Origin: Helicobacter_D sp964464895
GTDB lineage: Bacteria; Campylobacterota; Campylobacteria; Campylobacterales; Helicobacteraceae
DNA length: 38,395 nt
Assembly (NCBI GenBank): GCA_964464895.1
Contig: CAYXGY010000012.1
Span: 1-38,395, forward strand
Reading direction: 5' to 3'
Below the pieces are notes generated by a model that did no database searches, was not told the origin of the DNA, and worked only from the letters and a program-made list of their open reading frames with translations. Positions 14,853 to 22,933 of this stretch are shown piece by piece; within the stretch, counting starts at the first letter, position 1, and each line of letters starts with the position of its first letter. The position numbers and the translations under genes were made by a program.

Positions 14853-15200
14853 ATGTTACATTTTTTTAATTGCAAAAAGCTAAAATATATCCACGATGAG
14901 CCTTATGCGCTAGTGGATTGTAATAGACAAAAAATCACGCTTAAAAAGGACGATGTGCTTGTATTGGGTGATGACGCAATGTATAGAAGCTTAAAATTCA
15001 AAACGCGTCTTTTTGAGGAAGTGCCACTAAAAGCCAAAAAAGAAGCAAAGCCAAAGAATCCACCTAAGCCAAAAGAACCTAAAGATGAGCCAATCAAAGA
15101 CGAGCCACAAGAGCCAACGCAAAGTTCAGTCGCCAAAAATGCAGAGCCAAGCACACAAGAAAATGCACAATCACTGCAAGTTGCCAACCTAGAGGAGTGA
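14853..15200 (+). CDS. Hypothetical protein with Pro/Lys/Glu-rich tail
   Basis: A 115-residue protein preceded by AAAGGAG. Residues 1-60 look like a small beta domain. Residues 62-115 are a low-complexity Lys-Pro-Glu-Asp linker (KPKEPKDEPIKDEPQEP). It starts two bases after the lipoprotein stop and ends two bases before the next start codon. The tail resembles flexible linkers of virion proteins; the function is unknown. Confidence 0.55.
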   Translation: MLHFFNCKKLKYIHDEPYALVDCNRQKITLKKDDVLVLGDDAMYRSLKFKTRLFEEVPLKAKKEAKPKNPPKPKEPKDEPIKDEPQEPTQSSVAKNAEPSTQENAQSLQVANLEE

Positions 15201-15202
15201 AA

Positions 15203-15610
15203 ATGTTTAACAATGGAATCTCTTATGCACCACAATACAAAAAAGAGGCGGAATCTCTAAGCAAATTCTACAATCCTTACGCACAACAAACAGCCCAACA
15301 AGCTACGCAACAAACACAGCAAGGATTGTTTGGAGGCATTAGCGACTTCTTAGGCAGTAGTCAGTTTGGCAATCTCTCCGCAGGAGTGGGCGCAATCGGC
15401 AGTATTATTCAAGGCATAGGCGGTTGGGATAGTGCTAGGAAACAGCTAAAAGAACAAAAGAGAATGAATAATCTCCTGCATTCGCAATGGCAAGAGGAAG
15501 TAAGGAGATACAACAAATACGAAGCCCAAAGGGACGAAGCAAGTAAGGCAATCAACGAGAGCGCACAATACTACACACCGCCCACAAGACAAAACAATGA
15601 GAATCCTTAA
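15203..15610 (+). CDS. Putative small virion protein with Gly-rich hydrophobic segment
   Basis: A protein of 135 residues; the ATG at 15203 follows GAGGAG. The first third is Gln/Ala-rich (QQTAQQATQQTQQG). A Gly-rich hydrophobic segment follows at about 58-75 (LSAGVGAIGSIIQGIGG), then a charged coiled coil. This layout resembles the small ejection or internal virion proteins of podophages, which insert into membranes. It overlaps the next gene by 14 bases. The family is not recognised. Confidence 0.5.
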   Translation: MFNNGISYAPQYKKEAESLSKFYNPYAQQTAQQATQQTQQGLFGGISDFLGSSQFGNLSAGVGAIGSIIQGIGGWDSARKQLKEQKRMNNLLHSQWQEEVRRYNKYEAQRDEASKAINESAQYYTPPTRQNNENP

Positions 15611-16007
15611 CTACCCTTACGAGCAAAACAAAGCAAGAATCCTAGACGCATACGATAAGGTTTGGGGCGAATTTGAACTAAAAAGAGGAGAAAACGAGCT
15701 ACCCTACACCCAAAGAGGCTTCAAAATCCAAGACGCATACAAAAACATTTTCTATATCCACGAGGGATTTGGGACGCTAGAGTGGAATGAAGCGACAAGC
15801 AAATACGACTTTAGCAGACTAGAGCCTTATTTGTTAGATTTCTATCTAAGCGAGGGTGTATATCACCCACACACAAGCGAGGGAGAAAAAAGGCTAATTT
15901 ATGAGTTTGTAGAAGTCTATGAGCTAAACTTAGGCAAAGGCTGGGAGTATCTTCTGCCTTTTGGATTCCAAACTTTAGATGAAAAACTTACAAAAGGAGG
16001 GTTTTAA
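15597..16007 (+). CDS. Putative tail or virion protein
   Basis: A 136-residue aromatic-rich soluble protein (many Tyr, Phe, Glu). It overlaps the previous gene, and its stop shares a base with the next ATG (TAATG at 16005-16009), so the cluster is translationally coupled. I do not recognise it; its position among virion-like genes suggests a head-tail or tail component. Confidence 0.5.
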   Translation: MRILNYPYEQNKARILDAYDKVWGEFELKRGENELPYTQRGFKIQDAYKNIFYIHEGFGTLEWNEATSKYDFSRLEPYLLDFYLSEGVYHPHTSEGEKRLIYEFVEVYELNLGKGWEYLLPFGFQTLDEKLTKGGF

Positions 16008-16942
16008 TGAAACCGCAAGACTTCCGTGCAGGACAAAGCGCATTAGGATTAATGGCTAGAAACACCGAAACAATGTTTGCCCCGCGAATGGCTCAATGGG
16101 AAGCATTTGGCAGAGGATTGCAAGACGCAAATGCAATCGTCCAAAACCGACATGGATTCAACGAACAAATGGAGCAAAACAGAATCAACAACGAGTTTAA
16201 AGAGAGGCAGTTTGGATTCCAAGAATCCCAAGCGCAGGAAAACAAAAGACAATTTAACGAGACTTTGGCAGAGAATCAAAGGCAGTTTGATAAAAAACAC
16301 ACACTAGATAAACAAAATAGCTACTATGATAATCAATACAAGCAATCTGCGACTGATTATAACTATTGGAGAATGCGCGAGAAAGAAAAAGAACAAGGGA
16401 AACAGCTCATTTTGAAAACATCAAAAATATCCGATGAATTGGCAAAAGATTTTCAGATATTGGAAGATGGTAAAAAAGTGATAGATAAAACACCAGAAAT
16501 TAGAAGTAATTGGCTAGGTTATGGAATTAGTAAACTAGCTAATCAATGGTCTAATGGAATAATTGGAATATCAAAAGAAAAAGCTGCATACATTGCTGAA
16601 ATTGAAAACTACAAAAATTCTTATATGAACAATATCTATGGCAAAAACCGAACCGAATACAAAGATAAAAAAATTGATAATTTGTTAGACAAGGATTTTT
16701 CAGCTCCTGAAGAGATTATGCAAGCAGTAGCAGAAACTGCTTTAAAACAAGCCAAAATAATAGAAGACAAAATAAGAGGTTATAGAGCAATGGGAATGGG
16801 AGATGAGTATTTAGTGCCTTTTGAATCTGAACTTGCAAAGAAAAAAGCTTATTTTCAAGCATTTGCAGAGGGACAAGTAAAACCCAAAGAAAAAGAAATG
16901 AAAGTATATGACCCTAAAGCTTATTTTATACAGAATAAGTAA
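16007..16942 (+). CDS. Putative internal virion protein, Gln/Asn-rich
   Basis: A protein of 311 residues. Residues 40-115 are dominated by Gln, Asn, Phe and Arg with a recurring RQF/NRQFDE pattern, predicted as a long helix. The rest is helical and charged without membrane segments or signal peptide. Such helical Gln-rich proteins are common among podophage ejection proteins. It is the last gene of the block driven from 13186. Confidence 0.5.
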   Translation: MKPQDFRAGQSALGLMARNTETMFAPRMAQWEAFGRGLQDANAIVQNRHGFNEQMEQNRINNEFKERQFGFQESQAQENKRQFNETLAENQRQFDKKHTLDKQNSYYDNQYKQSATDYNYWRMREKEKEQGKQLILKTSKISDELAKDFQILEDGKKVIDKTPEIRSNWLGYGISKLANQWSNGIIGISKEKAAYIAEIENYKNSYMNNIYGKNRTEYKDKKIDNLLDKDFSAPEEIMQAVAETALKQAKIIEDKIRGYRAMGMGDEYLVPFESELAKKKAYFQAFAEGQVKPKEKEMKVYDPKAYFIQNK

Positions 16943-16964
16943 AATTTAAGTGCGTGAATAGTAG

Positions 16965-16986
16965 CCTTTTATCTAATCATAAAAGG
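16965..16986 (+). promoter_or_regulatory. Hairpin occluding a ribosome binding site
   Basis: CCTTTTAT (16965-16972) pairs perfectly with ATAAAAGG (16979-16986) around six bases. The 3' arm contains most of the AAAAGGAG ribosome binding site of the gene at 16994, so folding would hide it. It could reduce or condition translation of that gene. Confidence 0.45.
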
Positions 16987-16993
16987 AGAGGTT

Positions 16994-17581
16994 ATGCGGA
17001 TTTTAGCAAGTTTGCTTTTATTGTTTGCAATCAGCGCACAAGCGGATATGTTAGCTCAAGTATTCTCTCAGTGCAGAAGCTCTAGTAACTTTTTCTTAGG
17101 TGAAGACAAACGCAATATATCTACTTGTGAAAAAATATTGCAAGATATGTCTAAGTATTTCATAGAAAACAAAGAATTAAGTTACAATTTGGGGAATTTT
17201 ACGGTATATCCTAAACCACTAACAAAAATGGAAGAAAGTGAGATTAAACAAGAGATTGAAAGTGCTTTATTGCGTTATTTTTCAACCCCTGCTTATCCAA
17301 AAAAAATAAAAGAAAATGTTTTTGACGATGTTCGGATAGATGTTTGGCTTTTTCAATATAATGACCAAAGCAATATATATTATGGGAAACTTGAAGTTAC
17401 CTTTAAGCCTCGTGATAAAAATGGAATAGATTATCCATTTCAATTTAAAGAATCACTCCCTTATGCTTTTAATAGGAAAAGTCAATTAAACGATTTAAAA
17501 GAAAATATTACAGAGATAATCAAAGAAATGGCTAACGATATTTTCCAAATGGCAAATAGGGATTTAACAGACAAAAAATAA
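16994..17581 (+). CDS. Secreted hypothetical protein
   Basis: A 195-residue protein with a clear Sec signal peptide (hydrophobic residues 3-14, cleavage after AQA near residue 17). The mature part has two Cys (in QCRSSS and STCEK), which could form a disulphide in the periplasm, and a mixed alpha/beta pattern. I do not recognise it. It sits outside the obvious virion genes, with its own upstream motif (16945-16966) and an occluded ribosome binding site, as expected for an accessory gene expressed from the prophage. Confidence 0.65.
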   Translation: MRILASLLLLFAISAQADMLAQVFSQCRSSSNFFLGEDKRNISTCEKILQDMSKYFIENKELSYNLGNFTVYPKPLTKMEESEIKQEIESALLRYFSTPAYPKKIKENVFDDVRIDVWLFQYNDQSNIYYGKLEVTFKPRDKNGIDYPFQFKESLPYAFNRKSQLNDLKENITEIIKEMANDIFQMANRDLTDKK

Positions 17582-17685
17582 CTTCTCTCCACAGATTCCA
17601 CACTCCCAAAAACCAAACACAGAAAAGACTAAGTAGCCTTTAAGTGCTTGAGTAATAATCTTTGGCTTTTAAAAGAGGAGAAAGA

Positions 17686-17982
17686 ATGTTAAAACTTCAA
17701 AATGTTTCTTTTGAAAATAGGGTTATTGTAGCAATTCATAGTATATATTTGATTCTTGCGTTGTTTTTTGGAGCTTGGCAAGGGATTAGCGGGACATGGT
17801 ATTGGAAATGGGATGTTATCGCTTTTTGGTGCTCTTTGCCTCTCATTAATATAATACTCTATTGGATAATAAGCGGATATAAAAAAGAAAAAGGCACGAA
17901 GTTTAGCTTTATAGCAAAACTCATCATAGCATTGTTGCCTCTTATTATTTTCTTTGGCTTGGCTATCTTTTCACGCCTTTAA
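17686..17982 (+). CDS. Small three-segment membrane protein
   Basis: A protein of 98 residues from the ATG at 17686 behind GAGGAG. Hydrophobic segments lie at about 15-33, 45-63 and 75-96, with Trp-rich loops (GTWYWKWD). It may be an accessory membrane protein, for example for superinfection exclusion, or a holin-like protein; nothing specific supports either. The upstream sequence resembles that of the gene at 16994. The C-terminal codons and stop contain TTTTCACGCCTTTAA, the same string as the late-promoter box at 38254. Confidence 0.6.
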   Translation: MLKLQNVSFENRVIVAIHSIYLILALFFGAWQGISGTWYWKWDVIAFWCSLPLINIILYWIISGYKKEKGTKFSFIAKLIIALLPLIIFFGLAIFSRL

Positions 17983-18057
17983 AGCGTTGTGGGTGAATCA
18001 AGCAGAATACAAAAGTAAAACCTGCAAATACACGTAAAAGTCTTGCGAGTTTCTAGG

Positions 18058-18354
18058 CTAGAGATTGACGCTTAAACAGGATTGCACACAAGAATTATTA
18101 AGGTTTTTGTAGTCTTGCAATTTATCTAAGATTTCTTTCATTGTATTGTTTTCAACCTCAAACACACAAGCCAAAAATGCTACCACATCTTTTAAATCTT
18201 TATAGTTTTTTAAAATCTTATAATCTCTTTGCATATCATCAAAGCGCGAAAGCAAAGCGCAACAAAGATATTTTTGTATTCGTTTCTTTTGGCTTCTTGC
18301 CTTATCTCCCAAAATAATCTTTAATGCTTCCTCTAGGTAGCCCATATTATACAT
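18058..18354 (-). CDS. Hypothetical protein, second gene of leftward pair
   Basis: A 98-residue helical protein with several Cys (Cys-Cys in the middle, three more later). It overlaps the upstream leftward gene by eight bases, so the two are co-translated. It is not recognised. The pair lies between rightward late blocks, and no promoter with the late box faces this way, suggesting separate, perhaps lysogenic, expression. An antitoxin or immunity-type role would be a guess. Confidence 0.55.
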   Translation of the reverse strand: MYNMGYLEEALKIILGDKARSQKKRIQKYLCCALLSRFDDMQRDYKILKNYKDLKDVVAFLACVFEVENNTMKEILDKLQDYKNLNNSCVQSCLSVNL

Positions 18355-18790
18355 TAATACCCTTTAATGCGTCTCTTGCTTCTTGCACTCCTTTGCCATA
18401 TTCTACAATATCAAAGTCTTTTGAAATCTCAATGCCACCCACTATCTCTTTGCTTTCAAAAAAAGATAGCAATGCAAGAGTAGAATAATAAACTTCTGTG
18501 TCCTTAATTCCACCCTTTTGCATTCTCCCCATAGCCACCTTTAAAGTTTTTTTCAATACGGGCATAAAGTCTTGTATCATTTGTTGGTCCAAGTTTTCGT
18601 TATTATGGACAATAAAATATAATAAATTAGTCATTTTGATATTTTCGCATAATTCTATATATTGCTGCTGCCCCATATCATACTTGCAACTAATATATTG
18701 TGCGCTTTGTGCATTTAAATCAATATTTGCTCCACCACTTAATGCCAAAAAGCAAGCAAATGAACCTAACATTTTGCGCACATCTACCAT
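18347..18790 (-). CDS. Hypothetical protein, first gene of leftward pair
   Basis: A protein of 147 residues. The ATG at 18790 was chosen because AAAGGA lies about seven bases upstream. The N-terminus has a short hydrophobic stretch (KMLGSFACFLALSGGANI) that could be a signal peptide or membrane anchor. The rest is soluble and helical with a Cys pair (SCKYDMG, ELCEN). It is not recognised. It forms an operon with the gene at 18058. Confidence 0.55.
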   Translation of the reverse strand: MVDVRKMLGSFACFLALSGGANIDLNAQSAQYISCKYDMGQQQYIELCENIKMTNLLYFIVHNNENLDQQMIQDFMPVLKKTLKVAMGRMQKGGIKDTEVYYSTLALLSFFESKEIVGGIEISKDFDIVEYGKGVQEARDALKGINV

Positions 18791-18909
18791 TTGCAATCCT
18801 TTCTAAACTAGATAATTTTATCTTAAGAAATCTTTATCAAATATTAATTTGCTGCACGAATGTTTTCACTCAAATTACACTAACCAAATTTTTAATATAT
18901 TGAATTTCA

Positions 18910-18942
18910 CTCCTTTAAAACACCTCCTCTACAAGCTAAAAT
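18910..18942 (+). promoter_or_regulatory. Late promoter, copy 3 (terminase operon)
   Basis: CTCCTTTAA (18910-18918) preceded by TTTCA, 18 bases, TAAAAT (18937-18942). It precedes the 19-residue ORF at 18970 and the operon leading to the large terminase. Confidence 0.65.
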
Positions 18943-18969
18943 ACTACAAATTTAGCAAAGGATTCAAAA

Positions 18970-19029
18970 ATGGATTATGAAAATTTGACTTTAGAAGAAC
19001 TCCAAGCAAAGCTAGAGGGCAAGAAATGA
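18970..19029 (+). CDS. 19-residue leader-like ORF
   Basis: An acidic peptide (MDYENLTLEELQAKLEGKK) behind AAAGGA. Its stop overlaps the next start as ATGA, so translation of the 269-residue protein is coupled to it. It is first after the late promoter, like the 18-residue ORF at 13253. Confidence 0.5.
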   Translation: MDYENLTLEELQAKLEGKK

Positions 19030-19835
19030 ATGTTAGAAACTTCACCAAAAACTTAGAAAGTATCCAAACAAGCCTTTATAAAAGCGAGTTTCTATCCTCT
19101 ACGAAATTATCGTCTTTTACCGATGAAAAACTCGCAATGATTCTCACACAAATCGCACAACTTGCGATTAATGCGTCTTTGAGTTTGGAAGAGTTAGAGC
19201 AAAAAGAGCGCACCTTAGCCCTCACAGAGGAAAAAACACGTCAAGAAATGGAACTAGCAACCCTAAATGCTAAAATGCAAAACCAAGTCGCTTTGATTGA
19301 ATCCTTAAAGGGCATTATTCAAGCGGATTCTATCGCAAAGGCAAGTGGTGATAATGCGTGTATCAACAAGGCAAACGCCTATAATGCGTTTTTGAATATC
19401 GTAGCAAATGGCGAAAATGCCGATATGATTCAAAAACACGCGAATAATGTTATCCAAACGATTAACGCAATTAGCGATAAGCCAATGAGTGGTTATGATG
19501 ATTTGCTAAAAGCACTAAAAAGCGAGGTGGATTCTCTAAAGGCTGGTTTTAATGCTAACAAAGAAGTATTTATCTATGCGCCCAAGCTAGAAATGGAACA
19601 AGGTGAGACGATAAAGCTCATGGGATTTTCTGCTTTTGGAAATAATCCTTGTAAGTTTGAAGTTGGGGGCATTGAGATACATTCTAAGACGATTTACTTT
19701 ACCGCAGGAGAGCAGGAATGCGAGGAAGTGCTATTTAGCGCACAAGATTATGCAGGTAGGTGGATAAGCGATAGTGTGAAAATCTCTATCACTAAAACCG
19801 ACTTTGAAAAAATGAATTGGAATAATATCCTATGA
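19026..19835 (+). CDS. Putative virion protein with coiled coil and Ig-like domain
   Basis: A protein of 269 residues. Residues 30-105 form a Glu/Leu/Gln coiled coil. About 110-180 is helical. Residues 185-262 read as a beta-sandwich (KLEMEQGETIKLMGFSAFG, then VKISI at the end), similar to Ig-like decoration domains. It overlaps the following gene by four bases. The function is inferred as a head or tail accessory protein. Confidence 0.5.
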   Translation: MNVRNFTKNLESIQTSLYKSEFLSSTKLSSFTDEKLAMILTQIAQLAINASLSLEELEQKERTLALTEEKTRQEMELATLNAKMQNQVALIESLKGIIQADSIAKASGDNACINKANAYNAFLNIVANGENADMIQKHANNVIQTINAISDKPMSGYDDLLKALKSEVDSLKAGFNANKEVFIYAPKLEMEQGETIKLMGFSAFGNNPCKFEVGGIEIHSKTIYFTAGEQECEEVLFSAQDYAGRWISDSVKISITKTDFEKMNWNNIL

Positions 19836-20419
19836 ACGCAATGCAAGTGATTCTAAGTGTGCGAAGTAGGCTTAGAGATGAGCAAAGGGGGCGATTGCGC
19901 TTTAGCGATGAGGAGTTGAAGTTAAACCTAGAAATCGCACAAAATGCACTAATTTTGGAATTTGATAGCAATATTTTGGAGTTTAAATTTGACGCCAAAA
20001 ATCAGCCCTTTAGATTCCACAAGACAATCTTAGGAATCCACAAAGTGCTATTAAATGGCAAAACAATCCAAAACAAACCCCAAACCTACGCCCTGCACTC
20101 ACAAGAAAACTTCTTTTATCTCATCAACTCCAAAGAAGCAAGGTTAAGCAAAGAGTGCGAGGGAGAATTGGTTGTTTTTGCAAATTGTAGCGAGGGGATT
20201 TTTGATTTAGAGAGTGAGCTATATTTGAACGAACTTTATTTTAATGCGCTTGTTTTAGGGGTTTTAAAGCAAATGATACTCGTAGAAACAAGCGAGGAGA
20301 ATCTCTCTAAAATCGCGCCTTATGAGAGTTTGTATTTAAAAGAAATAGCAAGGCTTTATACGCTTACTAACAAAAGCAACACAAGTAGAATCCACTACAC
20401 TAGAAATATCAAATGCTAA
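19832..20419 (+). CDS. Putative head-tail connector protein
   Basis: A 195-residue soluble protein. The opening VRSRLRDEQRGRLRFSDEELKLNLEIAQNAL resembles the helical N-terminus of phage head-completion or adaptor proteins, which assemble under the portal. The rest mixes beta strands and helices. It lies between a virion-like gene and the large terminase, overlapping both by a few bases. The family assignment is tentative. Confidence 0.45.
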   Translation: MNAMQVILSVRSRLRDEQRGRLRFSDEELKLNLEIAQNALILEFDSNILEFKFDAKNQPFRFHKTILGIHKVLLNGKTIQNKPQTYALHSQENFFYLINSKEARLSKECEGELVVFANCSEGIFDLESELYLNELYFNALVLGVLKQMILVETSEENLSKIAPYESLYLKEIARLYTLTNKSNTSRIHYTRNIKC

Positions 20420-21984
20420 ACTCACAAAAACTTATCTTAAGAGACAAGGAGTTAGCCCTCCGCGCAATGTGCAAAAAAGACTTCAAAACCTTTCTTTATA
20501 CCAAATGGGCGCGGTATGATAATGCAAAGTTTTTTCATAATTGGCATTTTGAGTATTTAAGTGAGATTCTAAGCTGCACACTTCCTAGCTTTACAAAACC
20601 CAATGGATTCCCGCTCCAAAAACGCGTGATTATCAATATGCCACCGAGTTATGGCAAGACAGAAACGATTGCTAGAAGTTTCATTGCGTGGGCTTTGGGT
20701 AATGACCCAACAAGGAAATTTATCTACATTTCATATAGCGATGATTTGTGTAAGGAAATTAGCGTAAAGGTTAGAAAACTGATTAAAAGCGAGTTTTTCC
20801 GCAGTGTATTTAACTTCACCCCGATATTTTTACAGGACAAAACCGAAGCTTTTACCCTAAGCAATGGCGGGGGTTGCTTCTTTACCACACTTAAAGGGGC
20901 GATTACAGGATTCCACGCACATACGATTCTAGTAGATGACCCAATTAAAGTGAGTGAGATGACAAGCAAGAGTGCGAGGGATAGCGTCAATCGCAATTTC
21001 ACAGGAAGCGTTTTAAGTAGGCTTTTGGGTGATGAAGCAAGTATTATTATTCTAATGCAACGCTTAGGTGATGAGGATTTGTGCGGATATTTGACGAATC
21101 CGCGTAACTTTGAGAATGAAATATGTGAGGATTGGAATATCGTCAAACTTCAAGCATTAAACAAAACCGCGCAAGATTACAGAATCGGCAAGTTTTTTTA
21201 CCACAGAGAGGCAAAAGAGCCATTATTCCCTGCAAGGCATTCTTTAGAATCTCTGCAACACTTAAGATTGGCAATGGGAGAAGATGAGTTTGCCACGCAA
21301 TACCAACAAGAACCACAAGCCTCTGAAGCGGGTTTTTTTGATAGACAATATTACAAGGAGATTCCGCTCTATGAATTAGGTGAGCATAATCTCTATATTT
21401 TCGTAGATAATGCTACAAGTCTAAATACAAGAGCGGATAATAGAGCTATTGGCACGATTGCGGTAGATAAAAAAGACGGATTAGAACGCTATACGCTACT
21501 TGATTTAAGCTTTGGCATTTGGAGCGAGGAGGAAACTTGCGCACAAATCATAGAAATGTGCTTAAGCTATCCAAAGGCTAGTGCGTATATAGAAAGAGAA
21601 GGAGGTGGAGAAACGCTAAATAGAATCTTGCAAAAGGAGATTATCCGCGCAAATACAAATCTAAAGGCAAAGGGCAAAGAAATTATCACAAACCCAATCA
21701 ATGTGTATAGTGCAAGTCGTAAAATCTCCAAAGTGGAGAAAATCAAAGCCCTAAGAAGCTACTATAACACAGGCTATTTGTGCGTAAAAATAGGTGCGAA
21801 AGGTAAAGAGCAGTTTTTAAAAGAACTTTTGAGCTTCAATCCTGCAAAGCCATTTTTAAAAGATGATTGTATAGACATACTCGCAAGTGCAGTAGCACAC
21901 TCTGAAGTCAAAGCACCTTACATAAAAGAGCAAAAGGCGCAGGTAAATAAACGCTTTTTAAGAGCTAGAAGCTGGAATATTTAA
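20413..21984 (+). CDS. terL: Terminase large subunit
   Basis: A 523-residue packaging motor with ATPase and nuclease activities. Walker A is MPPSYGKTE (Gly81-Lys82-Thr83). Walker B is ILVDDP (Asp175-Asp176), followed by the coupling region SARDSVNRNF. The C-terminal RNase H-like nuclease shows YIFVDNATS and the late DDCIDILASA acidic motif. Length and motifs are full, and no truncation is seen. It translocates DNA into the prohead through the portal encoded at 23266. The small subunit candidate is far upstream on the other strand (8878-9462). Confidence 0.92.
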   Translation: MLNSQKLILRDKELALRAMCKKDFKTFLYTKWARYDNAKFFHNWHFEYLSEILSCTLPSFTKPNGFPLQKRVIINMPPSYGKTETIARSFIAWALGNDPTRKFIYISYSDDLCKEISVKVRKLIKSEFFRSVFNFTPIFLQDKTEAFTLSNGGGCFFTTLKGAITGFHAHTILVDDPIKVSEMTSKSARDSVNRNFTGSVLSRLLGDEASIIILMQRLGDEDLCGYLTNPRNFENEICEDWNIVKLQALNKTAQDYRIGKFFYHREAKEPLFPARHSLESLQHLRLAMGEDEFATQYQQEPQASEAGFFDRQYYKEIPLYELGEHNLYIFVDNATSLNTRADNRAIGTIAVDKKDGLERYTLLDLSFGIWSEEETCAQIIEMCLSYPKASAYIEREGGGETLNRILQKEIIRANTNLKAKGKEIITNPINVYSASRKISKVEKIKALRSYYNTGYLCVKIGAKGKEQFLKELLSFNPAKPFLKDDCIDILASAVAHSEVKAPYIKEQKAQVNKRFLRARSWNI

Positions 21985-21993
21985 AGGAATCCT

Positions 21994-22158
21994 ATGAGAA
22001 AAAAACATTTTAAAAAACAAATCAGAGATTTACAAGGAATAATTGTAGTTTTGGAGAAAAAATGTGCCCTTTTAGAAATAATCCTAAAATGGCAAAGCCA
22101 AAGGTTAGAGGGACAAAGAGAGATGAGAATCAAGCAAGAGAAGTGCAAAAGATTGTAA
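21994..22158 (+). CDS. Small basic coiled-coil protein
   Basis: A 54-residue Lys/Arg-rich helical protein behind AAAGGAAT, nine bases after the terminase stop. It has two Cys and heptad-like Leu/Ile spacing (LQGIIVVLEKKCALLEIIL). It could bind nucleic acid or be a small virion component. It is not recognised. Confidence 0.5.
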   Translation: MRKKHFKKQIRDLQGIIVVLEKKCALLEIILKWQSQRLEGQREMRIKQEKCKRL

Positions 22159-22184
22159 AATATCATTTTTAAAGCGGAGTAATA

Positions 22185-22862
22185 ATGAAAAAAATAGTGT
22201 TTTGTGTGTTAGGGATTGTTTCTTTTGTATTTGCGGATTCTTTTGTAGAATCTAAGAGGATTCTAACGAAATTCTATATAGACAATCCGCAATATATGCA
22301 AGACTTCTACTGCAATGTGCCTTTTAAGGCTACGCAAGGTAAGCTAAAGATTATCCCTAGTAAAGCATATCACCCACGCAATCCAAAAACCAAAAAAGGC
22401 AAAATCAACCAAAGAGCTAGATTCATAGAGTGGGAACACATTATGCCTGCGCATAATTTCGGGCAACATTTACCTTGTTGGAAAAAAGGAGGACGCAAAG
22501 AATGTCAAAAGGATAAGGCGTTTCAAACAATGGAAGCAGATTTGCAGAATCTTGTCCCTGCAATCGGAGAGATTAACGAGGATAGAAATAATTACAGATA
22601 CGCACAATCTCCAAAGTATCTGCGATTTTTTCAATATGGGAATTGCAAAGTTTTCACAGATTTTAAAAACAAAAGATTCTACCCTGCGGATTATTCTAAA
22701 GGCTGGATTGCAAGAAGTTATCTTTATATGAGCAAAGCCTACAATATCAAATTATCCAATCAAGAAAGAAAGTTAATGGAAGCTTGGGATAAGCAATACC
22801 CAATGAGCCAAAAAGAAAAGGCTTTTAGGGAATTTGCCACTAACACACAACAAAGTAAATAA
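22185..22862 (+). CDS. Secreted endonuclease I (EndA/Dns family)
   Basis: A 225-residue non-specific DNase with a Sec signal peptide (cleavage after VFA, residue 17). The beta-beta-alpha metal site is intact: EWEHIMPAHNFG with Glu84 and catalytic His85, then EADLQNLVPAIGEINEDRNN carrying the second metal ligand. Four Cys could form the usual disulphides. It acts in the periplasm or outside the cell on incoming double-stranded DNA. Related DNases on Campylobacter jejuni integrated elements (for example dns of CJIE1) inhibit natural transformation, which is the likely role here. It sits between the terminase and portal genes, a place where an accessory gene has been inserted into the head module. 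Confidence 0.88.
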   Translation: MKKIVFCVLGIVSFVFADSFVESKRILTKFYIDNPQYMQDFYCNVPFKATQGKLKIIPSKAYHPRNPKTKKGKINQRARFIEWEHIMPAHNFGQHLPCWKKGGRKECQKDKAFQTMEADLQNLVPAIGEINEDRNNYRYAQSPKYLRFFQYGNCKVFTDFKNKRFYPADYSKGWIARSYLYMSKAYNIKLSNQERKLMEAWDKQYPMSQKEKAFREFATNTQQSK

Positions 22863-22880
22863 CAATCTTCTAATATTTCA

Positions 22881-22913
22881 CGCCTTTAATTTAAAAACAA
22901 AATCATCTAAAAT
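22881..22913 (+). promoter_or_regulatory. Late promoter, copy 4 (portal operon)
   Basis: TTTCACGCCTTTAAT with CGCCTTTAA at 22881-22889, 18 bases, TAAAAT (22908-22913). The ATG at 22934 follows 20 bases later. Confidence 0.75.
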
Positions 22914-22933
22914 TGCGCAAAAAAGGTTAAATT

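Noticed and set aside
18498..18806. 102-aa rightward ORF opposite the leftward gene at 18347
   Set aside because: Cys/Ile-rich shadow without a ribosome binding site; the leftward frame has one and a sensible composition.
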